Shown: piece after piece, positions 44,599-52,884 of the stretch
Numbering within the stretch: the stretch's first letter is position 1
Layout of the letters: each line of letters starts with the position of its first letter
Assembly (NCBI GenBank): GCA_024641655.1
Contig: JAHECR010000001.1
Span: 203,738 to 267,737 of the forward strand
Origin: Acidimicrobiaceae bacterium
GTDB taxonomy: Bacteria; Actinomycetota; Acidimicrobiia; Acidimicrobiales; UBA8592
Direction: 5' to 3'
DNA length: 64,000 bases
The notes under the pieces: model-generated
What the model saw: only the letters and a program-made list of their open reading frames with translations
The model's database searches: none
Told to the model about the DNA's origin: nothing
Translations under genes and position numbers: made by a program

Positions 44599-45168
44599 GT
44601 GGATGCAGAGCAAGTCGCCACGTTCTCGGCCCTCCTCCTCATCGGAGGCAGCGTCGGCGGACTCGTCGTCATCGCCGTTCCGGCCGCGCGCGCCCGCGTT
44701 CGCGAGTCGGCCCTCGTGCTCGCGGCCGTGGTTGCGATCGGAGCGATGGCCGGCAGCCTCTACTTCTCCGAGTCGGCCGGCTATGTGCCCTGCGAGCTGT
44801 GTTGGTTCCAGCGCATCGCCATGTACCCCTTGGGTCTCATGCTGACGATCGCCGCCTTCAGCCGAGACCGGCGCGTGTGGAACTACGTCGTGCCGCAGGC
44901 CTCGATCGGGCTCCTGGTCTCGCTGTACCACATCCAGCTCCAGGCGTTCCCCGACCAGTCCTCGTTCTGCGACGCGTACAACCCCTGCAGCGCCAAATGG
45001 GTGGAGGCCTTGGGGTTCATCACCATCCCCATGATGGCGGGTGCCTCGTTCGCGCTGATCATCGGCCTCGGTATCGTCGCGGTGACCGACGATCGCGACC
45101 GGGAGCCGGCCCCCACGCCCCGGCGCGCCGTGCCCACGGCCGCGCCCACGACCCAGGAGTACCCGTGA
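44599..45168 (+). CDS. dsbB: Disulfide bond formation protein DsbB
   Basis: A 189-residue protein with four membrane helices. The first periplasmic pair is C-E-L-C in P-C-E-L-C-W-F-Q-R and the second is in F-C-D-A-Y-N-P-C-S-A-K-W, the classic DsbB arrangement passing electrons to quinone. GTG start. It overlaps the next gene, a thioredoxin-fold protein, which likely takes the DsbA role. Confidence 0.9.
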   Translation: MDAEQVATFSALLLIGGSVGGLVVIAVPAARARVRESALVLAAVVAIGAMAGSLYFSESAGYVPCELCWFQRIAMYPLGLMLTIAAFSRDRRVWNYVVPQASIGLLVSLYHIQLQAFPDQSSFCDAYNPCSAKWVEALGFITIPMMAGASFALIIGLGIVAVTDDRDREPAPTPRRAVPTAAPTTQEYP

Positions 45169-45848
45169 GCAACAGGCCCAACACCAAGGCACGACCGCGC
45201 CCGGCCGTCGCGGCGACTCCGGACCGTCGCATCTGGCAGTCACCGATCTGGTGGGTCGGGTTCCTGCTCGTGGTCGCTGTCATCGTCACCATCGCGCTGA
45301 CGAGCGGGGGCGGCGACTCGACGGCATCGGCGGCCACCGAGACCGCACCGGCGGAGGCGATCGGGACGCCGTTGCCGCGCTTCGCGACCATGACCGATGC
45401 CGCCGGCCTCACCGCTCCGACGATCGCGGCATCGACCACCGACGGTACGCGGGTCCAGGTGCTCGACGACGGGACGCCGCGACTGTACGGGTTCTTCGCC
45501 CACTGGTGCCCCCACTGCCAACGAGAGGTGCCGCGCACGGTGGCGTGGCTCGCCCAGCACGATCTCCCAGCGGGGGTCGAGCTCGTTGCCATCTCGACGT
45601 CGGTCGACCCGACGGTCGACAACTACCCACCATCGGCCTGGTTCGAACGGGAAGGGTGGCCGTTGCCGGTGCTCGTCGACAGCGAAACCGGAACCCTCGC
45701 GAAGGCATTCGGGCTCAGCGGGTTCCCGTTCTGGGTCGCGGTCGATGCCGATGGCAAGGTCGTGGCCCGCCAATCCGGCGAGCTCGACACGGCGCAGTTC
45801 GAGGCGCTGCTCGACGCTGCGGCGACGGGCCAGATCAGCGTCGGCTGA
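45165..45848 (+). CDS. Membrane-anchored TlpA-like thioredoxin
   Basis: A 227-residue protein with a single N-terminal membrane segment (about 27-47) and an extracytoplasmic thioredoxin domain with W-C-P-H-C (C-P-H-C as in DsbA) and cis-Pro region G-F-P-F-W. GTG overlaps the dsbB stop by four bases. C-P-H-C is an oxidising active site, so it is probably the substrate oxidase re-oxidised by DsbB. Confidence 0.88.
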   Translation: MSNRPNTKARPRPAVAATPDRRIWQSPIWWVGFLLVVAVIVTIALTSGGGDSTASAATETAPAEAIGTPLPRFATMTDAAGLTAPTIAASTTDGTRVQVLDDGTPRLYGFFAHWCPHCQREVPRTVAWLAQHDLPAGVELVAISTSVDPTVDNYPPSAWFEREGWPLPVLVDSETGTLAKAFGLSGFPFWVAVDADGKVVARQSGELDTAQFEALLDAAATGQISVG

Positions 45849-45863
45849 GTCGACCCTGCCCAC

Positions 45864-46298
45864 ATGCACCTCTCGACCACCCCGTCGCGGCTGTTCGCCG
45901 TCATCGCCGCGGGGTTGCTGCTGGCCGGTCTTGGCGGCTGCGGCGGCCGGAGCGCTGGCGAAGGGCGCGCCGGGCTGCGCCTGGTTTCACCCTCCGACGC
46001 GGCGGGCCTCATTGCGGCGGCGCCCGACGATCTGGTCGTCCTCGACATCCGCACGGCGGCGGAGTTCTCCGAAGGCCACCTCGAGCACGCGACGATGCTC
46101 GACTTCTACGCGGCGGACTTCGCTGCTTCCCTGGGGGCGCTCGACCGCGACGTGCCCTACGTCCTGTATTGCCGGTCCGGCAACCGCAGCGCGCAGGCGG
46201 CCGATTTGATGGCCGAACTCGGATTCACCGATGTCGCGGAGATCGACGGCGGGGTACTCGCCTGGTCCTCCATCGGCCTCCCCCTCGTCGGGGGCTGA
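45864..46298 (+). CDS. Rhodanese-like lipoprotein
   Basis: A 144-residue protein with signal peptide and lipobox L-G-G-C (Cys26), then a rhodanese domain with V-L-D-I-R-T-A-A-E and active loop Y-C-R-S-G-N-R-S. It would act outside the membrane, unusual for a sulfurtransferase. It starts 15 bases after the TlpA-like gene, so it belongs to the dsbB operon. Confidence 0.87.
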   Translation: MHLSTTPSRLFAVIAAGLLLAGLGGCGGRSAGEGRAGLRLVSPSDAAGLIAAAPDDLVVLDIRTAAEFSEGHLEHATMLDFYAADFAASLGALDRDVPYVLYCRSGNRSAQAADLMAELGFTDVAEIDGGVLAWSSIGLPLVGG

Positions 46299-46330
46299 CG
46301 CTCCGCCGTCCCGGCCGAGCCGACCGGGGC

Positions 46331-47302
46331 TCAGCGGAAGCCGACGAGCTCGTGGGGCGTGTAGGGCTCCTCGAGCCGCTCGATCTCCTCGGCCGACAAC
46401 GCGAGCTCCGCGGCCGCCACCGCATCATCGAGGTGGAGCGGCTTGGTGACACCCACGATGGGAGCGGTGACGAAGGGCTTGGACAACATCCACGCCAGGG
46501 CGACCTGCGCACGCGACACGCCGCGCTCCGCTGCGACCTCGGCCACCCGTTCGACGATTGTCCTGTCCTCGGTCTTGTACAGCGCCTTGCCGAACTCGTC
46601 GGTCTCGGACCGAGCCGTGGTGGTGTCCCAGTCGCGCGTGAGGCGACCGCGCGCGAGCGGGCTCCAGGGAATCACGCCCACGCCCTGGTCGGCACACAGC
46701 GGCATCATCTCGCGCTCTTCTTCGCGGTTGAGCAGGTTGTAGTGGTTCTGCATCGACACGAACTTGGTCCAACCTCGTATCTCCGCGAGGTACTGCGCCT
46801 TCGAGAACTGCCAGGCGTACATCGACGACGCGCCGATGTAGCGCACCTTGCCGGACTTGACGACGTCATGGAGAGCCTCCATGGTCTCCTCGATCGGCGT
46901 GCGGTAGTCCCAACGGTGGATCTGGTACAGATCGACGTAATCGGTCCCGAGGCGACGCAAGCTCGCGTCGATCTCGGTCATGATCGACTTGCGGGACAGG
47001 CCGATCGCGTTCGGCCCCTTGCGCATCGGCCCGTTGACCTTCGTTGCCAGCACGATCTCGTCACGGTTGCCGAAATCGGCCAGCGCCCGCCCCACGAACT
47101 CCTCGCTGGATCCCGCCGAGTAGACGTTGGCGGTGTCGAAGAAGTTGATCCCGGCGTCGATGGCCTGCTTCAGCAATGTCCGGCTGGTCTGTTCGTCGAG
47201 CGACCAGGGATGACCTCCACGATCGGACGCACCGAAGCTCATGCACCCCAGACAGATGCGGGAGACCTCGAGACCGGTAGCGCCGAGCTTGACATACTTC
47301 AT
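46331..47302 (-). CDS. Aldo/keto reductase
   Basis: A 323-residue AKR with M-K-Y-V-K-L-G-A-T-G-L-E-V-S, catalytic D-T-A-N-V-Y-S, K in A-T-K-V, H in Y-Q-I-H-R-W-D, and the N-H-Y-N-L-L-N-R substrate/cofactor segment. NADPH reductase of YajO/Tas type acting on aldehydes or ketones. ATG 47302; upstream in-frame residues show no similarity. Confidence 0.88.
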   Translation of the reverse strand: MKYVKLGATGLEVSRICLGCMSFGASDRGGHPWSLDEQTSRTLLKQAIDAGINFFDTANVYSAGSSEEFVGRALADFGNRDEIVLATKVNGPMRKGPNAIGLSRKSIMTEIDASLRRLGTDYVDLYQIHRWDYRTPIEETMEALHDVVKSGKVRYIGASSMYAWQFSKAQYLAEIRGWTKFVSMQNHYNLLNREEEREMMPLCADQGVGVIPWSPLARGRLTRDWDTTTARSETDEFGKALYKTEDRTIVERVAEVAAERGVSRAQVALAWMLSKPFVTAPIVGVTKPLHLDDAVAAAELALSAEEIERLEEPYTPHELVGFR

Positions 47303-47408
47303 GGATCGACCTTTCGTCGCGTCACCGGCGAATGCGCCGGTGACAGCCCGTGGGCGGACTCGCGAGCTGCTGTTGTGTTGCCGACGGTTCGTCCTCGCCA
47401 GGACGTGA

Positions 47409-47846
47409 TCAGGCGGTGCGCTCGGTGACGGGGATTTCGCGTCCCTCGAGCTTTTCGACGCCGGCCCAGAAATCCTCGGGGACACTCACCGCGCCCTCAC
47501 CCGGCACGACGAAGACCGTCACCATCTCGGCACTGTGCACGAGACGGCCGTCCTCGGGATGCCACACCGCGGCGGCGAAGGTCACCGCCCGCCGGCTACG
47601 GCCGACCACCTTGATGCCCCGCTTGAGGGTCTGACCGCCGAAGGCCTCGTTGTCGAGCGCATAGCTGACGCGCCGCATCGCAGGCACCGCTCCCGACGCG
47701 GTCTGCTGGGAGCCCGCTTCGACGAGGTAGCGCGACCAGAGGCGAGAGACCATCTCCTGGGTCTGGTAGTCCACCAGGTGATGGTGTTCGCCGCCGGGGC
47801 CCGACGGAGCGGTGATCTCTTCGATGAGCGTAAAGTCGTGGTCCAC
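47409..47846 (-). CDS. Hot-dog fold thioesterase-like protein
   Basis: A 145-residue protein with strand-helix pattern of hot-dog thioesterases: A-M-R-R-V-S-Y-A-L-D-N-E-A-F-G-G-Q-T-L, R-S-R-R-A-V-T-F-A-A-A-V-W and V-H-S-A-E-M-V-T-V-F. Probably acyl-CoA hydrolysis. GTG 47846 has GGGAGA just before it; the start from 47888 adds a basic leader. Confidence 0.7.
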   Translation of the reverse strand: MDHDFTLIEEITAPSGPGGEHHHLVDYQTQEMVSRLWSRYLVEAGSQQTASGAVPAMRRVSYALDNEAFGGQTLKRGIKVVGRSRRAVTFAAAVWHPEDGRLVHSAEMVTVFVVPGEGAVSVPEDFWAGVEKLEGREIPVTERTA

Positions 47847-47953
47847 GGGCTCTCCCTTGCGTGGCTCGCCGGTCTTGGTGCGGCGCACAACCTACCAGGT
47901 CGGCAAATTCCAGACCTTCTGGCAGCGCGGCCGGCCCCTTCGAGGAGTCACCC

Positions 47954-48853
47954 ATGAAGATCGGCATCAGTCGCCCGCCAACCCCACCCCACCCGCTCCC
48001 CGACGTCGACGGCGCGTTGGTGGCGCAGCAGGCGGAGGCGCTCGGCTTCGAGTCGGTGTTCTATGGCGAACATCCCATCCGGCCCGTCGACCAACCCGGT
48101 CGGGGCGTCCATGCCCACGGGATCCCCTTCTTCCAGGACACGATCGTGATGCTGGCGCGGGCCTCGGCCATGACCAGCACCATCACCCTCGGCGGCGGCG
48201 TGTTCCTCGTGCCCGAACACAACCCGGTGCTGTTCGCGAAGCAACTCGCCAGCATCGATCACTACAGCGGTGGTCGCCTGATCGTCGGTGCCGGGATCGG
48301 CTGGAGTCGCGCGGAGTGCGAGATCCTCGGGGGCAACTTCGACCGTCGCTGGGCGCAGACCAGGGAAGCGGTCGAGTTGATGAAGCGGCTCTGGACCGAA
48401 GAGACCGTCGAGTACCACGGGGAGCTCTTCGACATCCCCCCCGTGCAGCTCTATCCGCAGCCGAAGACCCCAGGTGGACCACCGGTACTCATCGGCGCCG
48501 GAGCCGGCGAAGCGGCCTTCCGCAGAGTCGCGCGGTACGCAGACGGATGGTTGCCGGCGTTCACCACCCGGGAGTCGATCGAGACCGCCCCCGACACCAT
48601 CGAGGCGGGCCGGCGCCGCATCGCCGAGCTCCGAACCCAGCACGGACGCGAAGACGACCCGCTGGAGATCACGGCGATCGTTCGGGGGCCGCAGATCGAC
48701 GGCGACCTCGGTCCGACACAACGCGTCGATCGCGACCAGCTGCGCCGGCTCGCCGATGCCGGATGCGACCGCGCCCTCGTCTCGCTGTCGACACTACGCA
48801 CCGATGAGGACATCGAAGGCGCTCTGGCACATATTGCGGAACACTGTCTCTGA
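47954..48853 (+). CDS. LLM-class F420-dependent oxidoreductase
   Basis: A 299-residue TIM-barrel flavin/F420 enzyme: M-K-I-G-I-S start, E-S-V-F-Y-G-E-H, G-G-R-L-I-V-G-A-G-I-G-W, and P-P-V-L-I-G-A-G-A-G-E in the C-terminal half. GAGGAG lies eight bases upstream. Followed after 23 bases by a Ddn-family gene, which also binds F420. Confidence 0.87.
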   Translation: MKIGISRPPTPPHPLPDVDGALVAQQAEALGFESVFYGEHPIRPVDQPGRGVHAHGIPFFQDTIVMLARASAMTSTITLGGGVFLVPEHNPVLFAKQLASIDHYSGGRLIVGAGIGWSRAECEILGGNFDRRWAQTREAVELMKRLWTEETVEYHGELFDIPPVQLYPQPKTPGGPPVLIGAGAGEAAFRRVARYADGWLPAFTTRESIETAPDTIEAGRRRIAELRTQHGREDDPLEITAIVRGPQIDGDLGPTQRVDRDQLRRLADAGCDRALVSLSTLRTDEDIEGALAHIAEHCL

Positions 48854-48876
48854 CACACCCGGCCCCGGAGGCACCC

Positions 48877-49338
48877 ATGGGAATCAACGAGATCGTGAAT
48901 CAGGCCAATGTCGACGGTTGGATCGCCCGGCACCGGGCCCACTACCTCCAAGACGGCACCGCGGCGCACCTGTGGGACTCGGCGGAGGTCGGCGGACCAG
49001 GCCCGGTCCCCACCCTGCTGTTGACGACGGTGGGGCGCCGCTCCGGCAACACCAGCATCATGCCGCTCATCTATGGCGAGTTCGACGGGACCTTCGTCGT
49101 CATCGCCTCCAAGGGCGGCACCGATCACCACCCGGGCTGGTTCCACAACCTGCTCGAGCAGGAGACGGTCGGGGTGCAGGTTGCCGACCGCGTCTTCCAG
49201 GCGACCGCGAGGGTGGCGACCGGTGAGGAACGCGCTCAGATCTGGGAACGCATGAGCGTCATCTACCCTCCCTACGACGACTACCAGAAGCGAACGACGC
49301 GCGAGATCCCCGTCGTCGTCCTCACACCGGCGCCATGA
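48877..49338 (+). CDS. Deazaflavin (F420)-dependent nitroreductase-family protein
   Basis: A 153-residue Ddn/DUF385 protein. T-T-V-G-R-R-S-G, V-V-I-A-S-K-G-G and the H-P-G-W-F-H-N-L motif are the F420-binding hallmarks. Members reduce quinones or nitro compounds with F420H2. It follows an LLM gene in a likely operon, strong evidence that the host makes F420. Confidence 0.9.
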   Translation: MGINEIVNQANVDGWIARHRAHYLQDGTAAHLWDSAEVGGPGPVPTLLLTTVGRRSGNTSIMPLIYGEFDGTFVVIASKGGTDHHPGWFHNLLEQETVGVQVADRVFQATARVATGEERAQIWERMSVIYPPYDDYQKRTTREIPVVVLTPAP

Positions 49339-49459
49339 GGCCGGTGAACTTGACGAACACCACCATCGCTGGGACCTTGTGCTCTGGGGAGCGCAACCCG
49401 CACGGTGCTGCACTGGAGTTGTACCGAAACGCGGCACGATCGAGCACAGGAGGACCGCC

Positions 49460-49945
49460 ATGCAGGGAACGGTGACCGAGTACATGACCGCCGATGTCGT
49501 GACGGCTACCCCTTCGATGACACTCAAGCAGGTCGATCAGCTCCTGCTCAAGAACGGCATCACCGGGATGCCCGTGGTCGACGACGGGATGCTGGTGGGC
49601 GTGGTGTCGCAGTCCGACATTGTGCGAACGATCTATGACGAGCAACTGCACGCGCAGAGGGTGTCGGACATCTATCAGAGCCCGTTCCCGATCCCGATCG
49701 CCGCGATCGAGGAGTTGTCGAGCCAGAACCGCAAGATCTCCGACCACATCGTGAGCACCACCGTGAAGGAGGTGATGAGCCCGGTGCCGGTCACCGTCGA
49801 GGTGGACACGGCCATCTCCGAGGTCGCTCGTCTCATGGTCACCGAACGCATCCACCGGGTGCTGGTCACCGATCGCGGCCGGCTCGTCGGGATCGTTTCC
49901 GCCCTCGACCTCGTGAACGCCATGGTCGACCCGGTCGACGACTGA
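49460..49945 (+). CDS. CBS-domain protein
   Basis: A 161-residue protein of two CBS motifs: residues 6-55 (G-I-T-G-M-P-V-V-D-D) and about 100-160 (R-I-H-R-V-L-V-T-D-R-G). CBS pairs bind adenine nucleotides. AGGAGG precedes the ATG. The last codons and stop coincide with the first unit of a 26-bp tandem array, so the array may have arisen from the 3' end. Confidence 0.9.
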   Translation: MQGTVTEYMTADVVTATPSMTLKQVDQLLLKNGITGMPVVDDGMLVGVVSQSDIVRTIYDEQLHAQRVSDIYQSPFPIPIAAIEELSSQNRKISDHIVSTTVKEVMSPVPVTVEVDTAISEVARLMVTERIHRVLVTDRGRLVGIVSALDLVNAMVDPVDD

Positions 49946-50067
49946 ACACTGTCGACCCGGTCGACGAATGAACACTGTCGACCCGGTCGACGAATGAACA
50001 CTGGCGACCCGGTCGACGACTGAACACTGGCGACCCGGTCGACGACTGAACACTGTCGACCCGGTCG
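49927..50067. repeat. 26-bp tandem array, five full units and a partial
   Basis: Units start at 49927, 49953, 49979, 50005 and 50031 with an 11-base remainder to 50067. Consensus is CGACCCGGTCGACGA followed by (c/a)TGAACACTG(t/g). Variants form a pattern: c-t, a-t, a-g, c-g, c-t. Each unit with its flank holds GTCGACCCGGTCGAC, nearly a perfect palindrome. The array overlaps the CBS stop codon and fills the gap before the convergent LLM gene. Confidence 0.85.
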
Positions 50068-50091
50068 CGAGGTGACCGGAGCCGCTTCAGG

Positions 50092-51300
50092 TCAGGAGAT
50101 GACGCTCTTGGTCTCTGGATCGGGGTGGGCTGTGCCGGGGGCGTGCGGTGCTGCCGCGCCGCGTTCGGCCTCGTGTTGGGCGAACATGGCGTTGGCTGCG
50201 TTGACACGCTTCTCGACGAGTTCGCCCTGGTTCACCGTCACCCAGTCGTAGGAGCGGTCTCGATTCACGTTCGCCTGCGCGAAGTGCGGGATGACGTACT
50301 GGGCGTACAGCTCCATCGAGCGCCTCAGCTGGGGCCAGTCGGCCCACTGGTTCACCATCAACAACACGGCGCCGAACTCGCCCTGCTTCTCGTAGAGCTT
50401 CTCGATCCTGGCAATCGCGTCGTCGGGCGTGCCGACGACCGCGATCTCGTTCTCGATCACCCAGTCGACGTAGTCGGCCCCCTCGGGTACGTCGTAACGG
50501 GGCTGGTTGTTGTTGAAGTAGCGGATGAACTCCTCGATGCCGTAGCGAACGTTCTCACGGGCCTGCTCGCGGGTCTCGGCGATGTGCATGCTCAGCACCG
50601 CACGGAGCCCGCTCCGATCCATCTCGCGGCCATCCTCGGCAGCGATGTCACAAGCGACCTGCCAGTTGGTGGCCAACGCGTCGAACCCGGCACGCTCGCC
50701 GGCGGCCACGCAGAGCATGCCCAGGTTGTACTTGCCGGCAAGACGTCCGCCCGAGGGCGTGACCGCACTGGCGACGCAGACCTCGGGATGGGGCTGCGTG
50801 TAGGGACGAAGGTGGGTGTGCGCCTCGCGCATCGTGTACCAGTCGGTCTCCTCGGTGACCCACTCGCCCTTGAAGAGCCGCATGATGACGTCGATGCCCT
50901 CGGCCATGCGGCGCCTCGTGTCACCGGGCTCGATCCCCATCATGAGCGCGTCGGAGGCGAGCAGGCCGGGCCCGGCGCCGAACATGACCCGCCCACGCGT
51001 CATGTGGTCGAGCTGGATGATGCGGTTCGCGACGTTGAGCGGATGGTGGTACGGCAACGACACGACGCCTGTGCCGAACTTGAGGTGTTTGGTCCGCTCC
51101 GCCGCCGCAGCGATGAACAGCTCGGGCGAGTCGATGGTCTCCATGCCGGCTGAGTGATGTTCTCCGACCCAGGCCTCGTGGAAACCGAGGTGGTCGAGCC
51201 ATTCACAGAGCTGCAGGTCGCGCTCCATCGCCAGCGTCGGGTTCTCCGCGCGGCCGTGGAAGGGGGCGAGAAAGATGCCGTGGCGCAGTGGGATCGTCAT
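50092..51300 (-). CDS. LLM-class flavin-dependent monooxygenase
   Basis: A 402-residue luciferase-like protein: G-I-F-L-A-P-F-H, W-V-G-E-H-H-S-A-G, S-L-P-Y-H-H-P, G-R-V-M-F-G-A-G-P-G and a C-terminal half with an extra helical section beyond the 300-350 residue forms. Closer to bacterial luciferase and limonene-type monooxygenases than to the other two LLM genes here. ATG 51300 fits the family start. Confidence 0.85.
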   Translation of the reverse strand: MTIPLRHGIFLAPFHGRAENPTLAMERDLQLCEWLDHLGFHEAWVGEHHSAGMETIDSPELFIAAAAERTKHLKFGTGVVSLPYHHPLNVANRIIQLDHMTRGRVMFGAGPGLLASDALMMGIEPGDTRRRMAEGIDVIMRLFKGEWVTEETDWYTMREAHTHLRPYTQPHPEVCVASAVTPSGGRLAGKYNLGMLCVAAGERAGFDALATNWQVACDIAAEDGREMDRSGLRAVLSMHIAETREQARENVRYGIEEFIRYFNNNQPRYDVPEGADYVDWVIENEIAVVGTPDDAIARIEKLYEKQGEFGAVLLMVNQWADWPQLRRSMELYAQYVIPHFAQANVNRDRSYDWVTVNQGELVEKRVNAANAMFAQHEAERGAAAPHAPGTAHPDPETKSVIS

Positions 51301-51412
51301 GGCCGCAGACCGTAGCGCGCAACCACTTCCGGAGTGGGATGAACCGCGCGGGTCGAGAAGTTGCACCATCATGTTGGGAGGCATCGTCTCGCCCCCGACA
51401 GAAGGGCAACAG

Positions 51413-52003
51413 ATGAAGCAACTCGACCTGATCGGAATCCACGTCACGGCTGGAGCCCGGCTCCCGGTGCTGCTGCTGCGTGAAACCGAGGAGCCCCGCC
51501 GTGTCCTACAGCTCTTCATCGGCCCCGCCGAGGCCAATTCGATCGCGTTGGCGGTGAGCGGCCGCGTCCCACCCCGACCGATGACCCACGATCTCATGAC
51601 CGACGTCCTCACCCGCCTCGGCGGCCATGTCGACGCCGTTGAGGTCACCGGACTCACCGACGGCACGTTCTACGCAGCGCTCGTGGTGGGAGCCCCCGAC
51701 GGTTCGCATCGGGTCGACACCCGACCATCGGATGCCATCGCCCTCGCCGTGCGCAACGGCGCCCCCATCTACGCCGCCGACTCCGTCCTCGACGAGGCCG
51801 GATCGTTCGTGGCCGACGACGGCACGATCACCGACCCCGAGCGCATCGAGGCCGAGGTCGCCGAGTTTCGTTCGCTGCTCGAGCGCCTCGACGTAGACGA
51901 TCTCGCAGGATCCGACGACCTCCCTCCCAACGACCTCCCTCCCAACGACCTCCCTCCCCAGGACCCCCCTCCCCGGGACGGCCCTCCGGAGGACAGCGCC
52001 TGA
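51413..52003 (+). CDS. Bifunctional nuclease (DUF151) with DLPPN-repeat tail
   Basis: A 196-residue protein. The N-terminal 130 residues are a DUF151 bifunctional nuclease domain (L-P-V-L-L-L-R-E, I-G-x-A-E-A-x-S-I-A, H-R-V-D-T-R-P-S-D-A-I-A-L-A-V-R). The C-terminus carries repeats of D-L-P-P-N type. AGAAGGG lies before ATG 51413. DNA/RNA cleavage is known for homologues. Confidence 0.82.
   Translation: MKQLDLIGIHVTAGARLPVLLLRETEEPRRVLQLFIGPAEANSIALAVSGRVPPRPMTHDLMTDVLTRLGGHVDAVEVTGLTDGTFYAALVVGAPDGSHRVDTRPSDAIALAVRNGAPIYAADSVLDEAGSFVADDGTITDPERIEAEVAEFRSLLERLDVDDLAGSDDLPPNDLPPNDLPPQDPPPRDGPPEDSA
51917..51976. repeat. 15-bp coding tandem repeat
   Basis: Four units of 15 bases (gacctccctcccaac and decaying copies) encode D-L-P-P-N, D-L-P-P-N, D-L-P-P-Q, D-P-P-P-R at the C-terminus of the DUF151 protein. 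Copies degrade from 5' to 3'. Confidence 0.75.
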
Positions 52004-52011
52004 ACGGCGGG

Positions 52012-52310
52012 TCACACCCCGGGCAGCACCGACGCCTCGTCGCCCACGTCGCCCACGTCGAGCTCGGTGGGGAGGTCCCGGTGACGGACGAACAAGAAGA
52101 CCACGAAGGCCAACGCCATCGGCGGCACGGCGAACAGGAACGCCCGCTCGAGTGCGTCTGCGAACGCGGCGATGAGCGCGGCGGAGGTCTGCGGGTCGAG
52201 CGCCCGAATGGCATGGGACTGCCACGCAGGGCCTCGGGACTGATCGAGGCCTGCTCGGCCGGGGTGAAAAGCCGGTCGAGGTTCTCGGCGAGCAACCGTG
52301 CCCTGGGACG
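52012..52310 (-). pseudogene. C-terminal fragment of an MFS drug transporter, frameshifted
   Basis: Two frames on the minus strand join to the end of a DHA2-type exporter. One frame (about 52295-52215) encodes A-E-N-L-D-R-L-F-T-P-A-E-Q-A; the next (from about 52210) gives A-L-I-A-A-F-A-D-A-L-E-R-A-F-L-F-A-V-P and a last membrane helix, then a charged tail to the stop. The body of the transporter is missing; a lipoprotein gene abuts it. Confidence 0.5.
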
Positions 52311-52362
52311 GCTGGGCGCCGACGACAGCCGTGCGCTTGCGGCGCACCGGGGAATCGAAGCG

Positions 52363-52746
52363 TCAGCGAATGCCGGTGTCGCAGGCGACGTCGGCCATGA
52401 CCTCGGCGTCGGCCTCCACGTCGACCTCGACGCGACCACAGATGGGGAACGGCCGGTCGCCGACATCGATGCGCACGAGGTAGTGACCTGGTGCCAGGTC
52501 CACGGCGAACCGTCCGCTCTCGTCGAGGGCCGCGGACGCCACGACGCGATCGTCTTCGACGAGCTCGACGAACCCGCTCACCGGCACTGGTCGACACGAC
52601 GGATCCTCCGGGCGCTCCACCGGACACGTCGGCCCGGCCAGGACCTGGCCGCTCACGCGACCGGTGGGGCCCGAAGTGCCGTCGGGCCCGCGGCCACAGC
52701 CCAACGACACCGTTGCGATCAACACGACCAGGAGCACGAGACGCAC
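52363..52746 (-). CDS. Small lipoprotein with carboxypeptidase-regulatory-like domain
   Basis: A 127-residue protein with signal peptide and lipobox V-S-L-G-C (Cys16 from GTG 52746), then a beta-sandwich with V-S-G-F-V-E-L and G-R-F-A-V-D-L-A-P-G-H-Y-L-V, typical of small surface domains. The open frame upstream continues but reads through the META gene's complement, so GTG 52746 is chosen. Confidence 0.7.
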   Translation of the reverse strand: MRLVLLVVLIATVSLGCGRGPDGTSGPTGRVSGQVLAGPTCPVERPEDPSCRPVPVSGFVELVEDDRVVASAALDESGRFAVDLAPGHYLVRIDVGDRPFPICGRVEVDVEADAEVMADVACDTGIR

Positions 52747-52884
52747 GTCCCTACGACGCCTGGCCCGACGCCGGGGTTCCGCGGACCGAAGACGTCTCTC
52801 GCCGCCGCGGCCGTCGCGAGCGCCAATCGGGTCGAAACAGGCCTTCGAAGGGAACCGTGCGCCACCGCGCGACGTCTCAGCGGT

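Noticed and set aside
49927-50067. CRISPR array
   Set aside because: Units are contiguous with no unique spacers, and no cas genes are present; it is a simple tandem repeat.
49460-51300. Mobile element bounded by the repeat array
   Set aside because: No transposase or integrase and no terminal inverted repeats were found near the array.
52200-52230. Programmed frameshift in the MFS fragment
   Set aside because: No slippery heptamer was seen and most of the transporter is missing, so decay or a sequencing error is simpler.
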